From: an uncultured Planctomycetaceae bacterium
Lineage (GTDB): Bacteria > Planctomycetota > Planctomycetia > Pirellulales > Pirellulaceae
NCBI GenBank assembly: GCA_903863885.1
Contig: CAIPEB010000189.1
Coordinates: 1 to 64,000 of the forward strand
Reading direction: 5' to 3'
DNA: 64,000 nucleotides
Within the stretch, counting starts at the first letter, position 1. Each line of letters begins with the position of its first letter. Of the stretch, positions 59,783 to 64,000 are shown piece by piece. The position numbers were made by a program, and so were the translations under genes. The notes below the pieces were generated by a model. That model did no database searches, was not told where the DNA came from, and saw nothing but the letters and a program-made list of their open reading frames with translations.

Positions 59783-60517
59783 GTGCGATTGAAGTTGATC
59801 AGCTGCGAAATCTTCTTTCGGGAAATGTGCCTGGCGGCTTCCCGTTCCTTGAATTTTGTGGACGTCGAGTTCCTGCCCAAGGGGTTGCATGATATCGGCA
59901 GCGCGGGAATGCTCGAGCGTCTCCAGGCGACCCTGGATCGCGTGGACGACGCGAAGTACGACGCGGTGCTGCTGGGCTACGGCCTTTGCAACAATGGCCT
60001 GGTCGGATTGCAGACCCGCAAACTCCCCGTCGTGGTTCCCCGGGCTCACGACTGCATCACAATGTTTCTCGGGAGCAAGGAACGGTATCTGCAGTACTTC
60101 TACGATAACCCCGGCGTCTTTTTCATGACCACCGGCTGGATCGAACGCAATGACCGCGGCGAACTGCGGCAGTCTTCCGTATCGTACAAGTCAGGCATGG
60201 ATCTGAGCTACGACGAGCTTGTTGCGAAGTACGGCGAGGACAACGCGAAGTTCCTTTACGAACAGCTGGGAGCCAAACCGACTCATTACCGGAAGATGAC
60301 GTTCATCGAACTGGGAATCGAACCGGACGGCAGCTTTGAGCAGCGAGCCCGGGACGATGCGGGACAGCGCGGCTGGGAATTCGAGAAGATTGCCGGCGAT
60401 TTCTCGATGATCCGGCGGTTCGTGGATGGCCCGTGGAACGACAACGAGTTCCTCTGCGTTCCGGCGGGCAAGCGGATCGCCGCATCGTTCGACGAGTCGA
60501 TCATCAAAGCCGAGTGA
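59783..60517 (+). CDS. DUF1638 protein
   Basis: A 244-residue soluble protein starting at the GTG at 59783, supported by GGAGG 6 bases upstream. DUF1638 features: LKLISCEIFFREMCLAA, DAVLLGYGLCNNGLVGLQT, VVPRAHDCITMFLGSKERY and FFMTTGWIERN, with conserved Cys in SCEIF, GLCNN and HDC that could bind a metal or corrinoid. The family occurs beside corrinoid-dependent methyltransferases in methylotrophic anaerobes, so methyl transfer or corrinoid handling is a plausible role; the URO-D-like gene at 20-21 kb would be a partner only by analogy. Confidence 0.85.
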   Translation: MRLKLISCEIFFREMCLAASRSLNFVDVEFLPKGLHDIGSAGMLERLQATLDRVDDAKYDAVLLGYGLCNNGLVGLQTRKLPVVVPRAHDCITMFLGSKERYLQYFYDNPGVFFMTTGWIERNDRGELRQSSVSYKSGMDLSYDELVAKYGEDNAKFLYEQLGAKPTHYRKMTFIELGIEPDGSFEQRARDDAGQRGWEFEKIAGDFSMIRRFVDGPWNDNEFLCVPAGKRIAASFDESIIKAE

Positions 60518-60661
60518 AACTGGACAGAGCTCGTCGTTGAGCGGCGTTTCTGAAACTCCGCGAGCACGTTGAACCGGTCGCTCCGGTACCGGTCTGCTGT
60601 CCTGCCGAGGTGAATGTCGGCCGTCGGCACTCGGGCGAGCGCATGCGTCTCGATGGGATCG

Positions 60662-63139
60662 TCACGCGGCACGGAGATGCTGCGCGTGGCGGGGTTGCCC
60701 GACCGCGCTGTGCACCTGGACCTGGATCGGGGACTGTACATCGAGATGCACGTCGCGCTGCGGATAGGCAATCGAAATCCGCGACTCGCGGAATGCTTCA
60801 TCGATCGTATGCCGGATCTCGCTCTTGATCAGTTCGCCGCCCATGATCGAGCGGGCGTCGATCCAGAAATGCGTCTCGAACAACAGCGTGTTGTCGCCGA
60901 AGTCCTTGAAAACGACGATCGGTTCGGGTTGCTGAAACACGTCGGCTCGCTGCTGCACGATCGATCTCAGCAGCTGTTCGACTTCCCGCGTGTTCGAGCC
61001 GTAGGCGACTCCGACGCCGACCATCGTACGGATGCGCGCGTCCGAAAGCGTCCAGTTCGTGACGGTGTTCTCCAGGAACTTGCTGTTGGGGACCATGATC
61101 TCGAAGTTTGAACCGGTTCGCAGGCGAGTGCTTCTCGCGCCGATTGCATCGACCGTGCCGTTCAAGCCGTCGATGTGAACGACGTCTCCTACACGCACCG
61201 GTCGCTCCACGAGCAGGATCAGGCCGCTGATGAAATTGCTCAGCACGTTCTGGCTGCCGAAGCCGATCCCGATGGCAACCGCACCGCCCATGAACGTGAA
61301 TGCGGTCAGCGGCAGATGGACCAGTTCGAGCGAAAACAGCGTGGAGCAGAGCAGGACGACGTAAAAGACGATGCTCTGAACCGCTGCCGCGGCGCCATCG
61401 TCCAGCTTGAGACGCGGCACGACTCGCCGTCTGAAAATCGCGCTGCTGATTCGCGAGAATACGAAGCCCGTGATCAGCAGAATGACGCCGCAGACGATCT
61501 TGGCCACGGTGACCGGACGGTCGTTCACCGAGGTCAGTTCGTAATTCCAGAGTTCCCGGCATCTTTCCCACGCCACGGCAAACCACTGACCGGTGGGCAG
61601 GTTGGATTCGAGCGACGAGATTTCCTTCTGGTATCGGGTCAGCAACCGTTCGTCCGCCTGAAGAGTCTGGAGGTGGTTCGTGTAGAACGACACCAGCCGT
61701 TCGATTTCCGAGATTCGTGCGGCGGCGGCAGCGTTTGCCGTCTCCGCGCTGGGACGGGAGCGGAGCGACGTCAGGGTCGTCGTGTGATTCTGCAGCCGGA
61801 TCTGGATCAGTTCCTTGCGGTTGACAAGCCGCGCCGTGTAGTCCTTCGCTTCGTCGTGCCACTTGGGCAGTTGATCGGCGGAAACGGTGCGGTGGGCCAG
61901 ATCGTAACGCCGCTTCCACAAGATCCGCTTGAGGAAGATATCCTGCAGCGATTGCTGCAGCAGCGACATAGATTCCTGGTGCCACTGGATGTTCTGGCCG
62001 TCGCCGTTCGCATTGCCGACGGTCAGAGGCGACGAGGCCTGGGGGAGCATCGTCGCGATGCCCGCTGTCTGAGGGGCCGCAGACTGGGCCTGCCGAACCT
62101 GGTTCTGAGCCGCCGAGATTCCCCGGCGGATTTCGGCCTCGGCTCGGTCCAGTAACGCCAGCTGATTCTCCAGTTCTTCCGCCGTAAACGTCACGCTCTT
62201 CTCGAGACGCTGCAGCTTCTTCTGTTTGGACTGCAGCTGCAAATCGTTGATTGCGCATTCGGTCTGATAGAGCTTGACTTCTTCTTCGCGCAGCCGCACC
62301 GCCTCTTCGGTCGCCTGACATTTCAGCTGCGCCAGTTCGAGCTGTCGCATCAAAGCGGGTTTCGACTTTGCGTTATTGCATCGTTCCAGCGCTTCGCGCG
62401 CCAGCCGCCGCTGCGATTCGCACGAAGCCTGACTTTCGTGGGCCGATTGTGCCAGCCCCCGCGTGGCTTCCATCTCGAGGTCGAGCGAGCGCCGATGCGA
62501 TGCTGCATCGTCCAGTTCGTCGCGAGCGGCTTCCAATTCGACGAAGGTGCAGGTCGAAGGCGTTGTATAGCCGTCCGGTTCCGCCGTCCCGGCTTCGCTG
62601 CGTTCGCTGTTCAGCTTCTGTTCAAGGATCCGAGCCTGCTCGACGCCCGCCTGCCTTTGAGAGCAGGTCAGGTCGAGCCACTTGAGCAGTTCCATCTCGA
62701 GCATCAAGTCGTCGGGCGGCAGCACCCGCTGGGCCTGGTACGCCCGCAGCGTTTGTTGTGCCAGTGCCAGTCGCTGCGCCACTTCAGCCCGCCGTGATTC
62801 GAGCGGATCGGACGCCTTGCTCGCCGCGGCCGGTCCTGAAGCGGCAGCCAGTGCCTGAGGCTCAGTTGGTCCTGAAGCAACGGACGGATCGGCAGCCGCG
62901 CCGCGCAGCGATGCCGCCGAAACGAGAAACAGGCAGGCCAGCAGCGTCATCGGCGAGACCCGTCGTGAAAATTGCCGCGGTGAATCAAGCCCCGCCGGAC
63001 GATCGGCGAGAGCCGCATTCCATGCGGGCGACGCAGCACCGCTTTCGCCGGCGGCCGTGCCGCCCTCTGCAAACGGCCGCGGCTTCAGCGCCCGGCGGAT
63101 GATCCGAATACAGTGCCCGACGGACTTGCATCGACTCAT
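60662..63139 (-). CDS. MscK/MscS-type mechanosensitive channel
   Basis: An 825-residue protein whose ATG (63139-63137) overlaps the TGA of the upstream lipase gene, which supports this start although an internal ATG at 62950 would give a neater signal peptide. After the hydrophobic leader come long coiled-coil segments (about 95-480), rich in Gln, Glu, Arg and Leu. Membrane helices then start near residue 540, and the MscS pore domain follows: GGAVAIGIGFGSQNVLSNFISGLIL, VERPVRVGDVVHIDGLNGTVDAIG and VPNSKFLENTVTNWTLSD. It opens under membrane tension to release osmolytes. The long periplasmic coil is MscK-like. Coupling with a lipase gene is unusual. Confidence 0.88.
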   Translation of the reverse strand: MSRCKSVGHCIRIIRRALKPRPFAEGGTAAGESGAASPAWNAALADRPAGLDSPRQFSRRVSPMTLLACLFLVSAASLRGAAADPSVASGPTEPQALAAASGPAAASKASDPLESRRAEVAQRLALAQQTLRAYQAQRVLPPDDLMLEMELLKWLDLTCSQRQAGVEQARILEQKLNSERSEAGTAEPDGYTTPSTCTFVELEAARDELDDAASHRRSLDLEMEATRGLAQSAHESQASCESQRRLAREALERCNNAKSKPALMRQLELAQLKCQATEEAVRLREEEVKLYQTECAINDLQLQSKQKKLQRLEKSVTFTAEELENQLALLDRAEAEIRRGISAAQNQVRQAQSAAPQTAGIATMLPQASSPLTVGNANGDGQNIQWHQESMSLLQQSLQDIFLKRILWKRRYDLAHRTVSADQLPKWHDEAKDYTARLVNRKELIQIRLQNHTTTLTSLRSRPSAETANAAAAARISEIERLVSFYTNHLQTLQADERLLTRYQKEISSLESNLPTGQWFAVAWERCRELWNYELTSVNDRPVTVAKIVCGVILLITGFVFSRISSAIFRRRVVPRLKLDDGAAAAVQSIVFYVVLLCSTLFSLELVHLPLTAFTFMGGAVAIGIGFGSQNVLSNFISGLILLVERPVRVGDVVHIDGLNGTVDAIGARSTRLRTGSNFEIMVPNSKFLENTVTNWTLSDARIRTMVGVGVAYGSNTREVEQLLRSIVQQRADVFQQPEPIVVFKDFGDNTLLFETHFWIDARSIMGGELIKSEIRHTIDEAFRESRISIAYPQRDVHLDVQSPIQVQVHSAVGQPRHAQHLRAA

Positions 63140-64000
63140 GGTCTGGATACCCGATACGTGGCGTCGATTTGTTGCAGATGTTCGGTCAGGATTCGCAGGA
63201 TCTCGGCAGTCGTGTCGGGATTGTCCGGCAGGTCGTTGTGCCCGGCATTGATGAACCGCTCGCTGACCGCACCGGGGTGGCGGGCGCTGTCGAGGGCCAC
63301 GACTCCATCTGCAGGCGTTCCATCGGAGAAAGGAACGCCGTTTCCCGCGATTGTGTGCAGCTTGACCGAAGGATTGATCGAAAGTTGCTGCATGCCCAAC
63401 AACAGAGGGCTGTCCGGTTTCAACAGATCAATGCTGGTCGGGATTCCGTTGCGCAGCGTGCTGTTGAACATTTTCGGGTTGCTCTTGGAGAGCGTGGAAA
63501 TGAGGTCGTCGCTGTCGCGAGGCATCCGGACAAGACTCGAACCGAACCGTCCATACAGGCTCTGCGCCCAGAACGATCCAAGGTGCGGAGTGCCCAGGAA
63601 GACGACGCGTTTCACGGACGGGAGCGGGTCGAAGAAGAACATCTTGGCGATCGCGTCGCGCTGCTGAGGATCCGCGCGGAGTTCGCTGAACGGACGCGTG
63701 GCGACTCGGTCCCACAGCATGTTTCCGCTGTAGGTGACCTGCAGCTTCGAGACCAGGCCTCCCATGCTGTGGCCGATCAGCACCACCTGCTGCTGGGCAG
63801 GATCCCTGTTCTGCGGATCGTACACCCCGGCCATGTCGCGCAGGGACTGCCGCATCGTCGCGGCGGATTGCAGAAAAGGCTGGCCGGTCGGGTACTGAAA
63901 AGTCCAGATCTGGCAGCGGTTGTTCACCCACGGCACCGACCGCAGATCATTGACCAGCGGGATCCATGTGAACTTGTCGGACAGCAGACCGTGAACCAGC
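63136..64000 (-). CDS. alpha/beta hydrolase (lipase), C-terminal part
   Basis: The gene runs past the right edge; about 287 residues are visible on the minus strand, and the reading frame continues upstream of the GTG at 63936 to the window end, so that codon is not the start. The sequence LVHGLLSDKFTWIPLVNDL is the oxyanion strand, nucleophile Ser is in VLIGHSMGGLVSK, and acid and His are in DGVVALDS and NAGHNDLPDNPD near the end. It resembles secreted or lipoprotein triacylglycerol lipases or esterases. Its stop (63138-63136) overlaps the start of the mechanosensitive channel, so the two are translated together. Confidence 0.82.
   Translation of the reverse strand, partial: LVHGLLSDKFTWIPLVNDLRSVPWVNNRCQIWTFQYPTGQPFLQSAATMRQSLRDMAGVYDPQNRDPAQQQVVLIGHSMGGLVSKLQVTYSGNMLWDRVATRPFSELRADPQQRDAIAKMFFFDPLPSVKRVVFLGTPHLGSFWAQSLYGRFGSSLVRMPRDSDDLISTLSKSNPKMFNSTLRNGIPTSIDLLKPDSPLLLGMQQLSINPSVKLHTIAGNGVPFSDGTPADGVVALDSARHPGAVSERFINAGHNDLPDNPDTTAEILRILTEHLQQIDATYRVSRP

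Noticed and set aside
1-64000. tRNA, rRNA or prophage genes
   Set aside because: No conserved tRNA arms, rRNA segments, integrase or phage structural proteins were recognised by eye; a dedicated scan was not possible.

Overview
The window is a high-GC stretch of a Planctomycetota chromosome, most like Pirellulales-type lineages, though the order cannot be fixed from sequence alone. The evidence is a TIGR03000-type secreted protein, a DUF1549/DUF1553 + DUF1501 + PPC-domain gene block, a PQQ-like beta-propeller protein, many Tat-exported oxidoreductases of the Gfo/Idh/MocA family, and secreted glycoside hydrolases. An LptD homologue points to an LPS-bearing outer membrane. No rRNA, tRNA, CRISPR array, transposase or phage gene was recognised by eye.

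Layout. 1-9 kb: the N-terminus of an MMPL/RND exporter, an NhaD/CitMHS-type ion transporter, a GH127 glycosidase with its zinc-cysteine site intact, a FemAB-like acyltransferase and a GAF-containing Enzyme I (PtsP). 9-16 kb: a PQQ-like propeller protein, then the minus-strand block DUF1549/1553 -> DUF1501 -> PPC protein. 16-29.4 kb: a plus-strand run of two Tat-signal DegT aminotransferases and a Tat-signal protein of unknown family, facing a minus-strand run of Gfo/Idh/MocA oxidoreductase -> GH42-like hydrolase -> URO-D-family protein, followed by a radical SAM protein and a second Tat-signal Gfo/Idh/MocA protein. This is the most unusual region, because DegT plus Gfo/Idh/MocA pairs normally build or break amino sugars in the cytoplasm, whereas here they carry export signals.

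29.5-36 kb: a small membrane protein, the monocistronic Cys/Gly-rich TIGR03000 protein with a strong terminator, an ANTAR response regulator, a split spermidine-synthase-like pair with a 4-base overlap, and a hybrid histidine kinase followed by an SGNH hydrolase. 36-45 kb: a PHB-depolymerase-like esterase, an SDR dehydrogenase, a GH172 (DUF2961) enzyme, metK, ribBA, a conserved unknown and a GT39-like membrane glycosyltransferase. 45-54 kb: lptD behind a good promoter and a 250-base leader, a DgkA-like kinase, an epimerase-like protein, a TPR protein and an MBL-fold hydrolase. 54-64 kb: an unknown small gene, cutA, an Ntn-type (C45-like) hydrolase, a secreted OB-fold plus possible RNase-fold protein, a zinc-ribbon protein, a third Tat Gfo/Idh/MocA protein, a DUF1638 protein, and an MscK-like channel coupled to a lipase that runs off the window.

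Two families of short degenerate dispersed repeats sit in gaps between genes: one built on CCACGGAT-type words beside GAAGAGGC (four copies), and one built on CTCCAGACTCCGG and CCGGTAGTCGG words (four sites). Translated in frame with a neighbouring gene they create false N-terminal extensions, so several starts given here are internal to the longest open frame. Starts at GTG are common (metK, the GH42-like gene, the TPR gene, the MBL gene, the DUF1638 gene).
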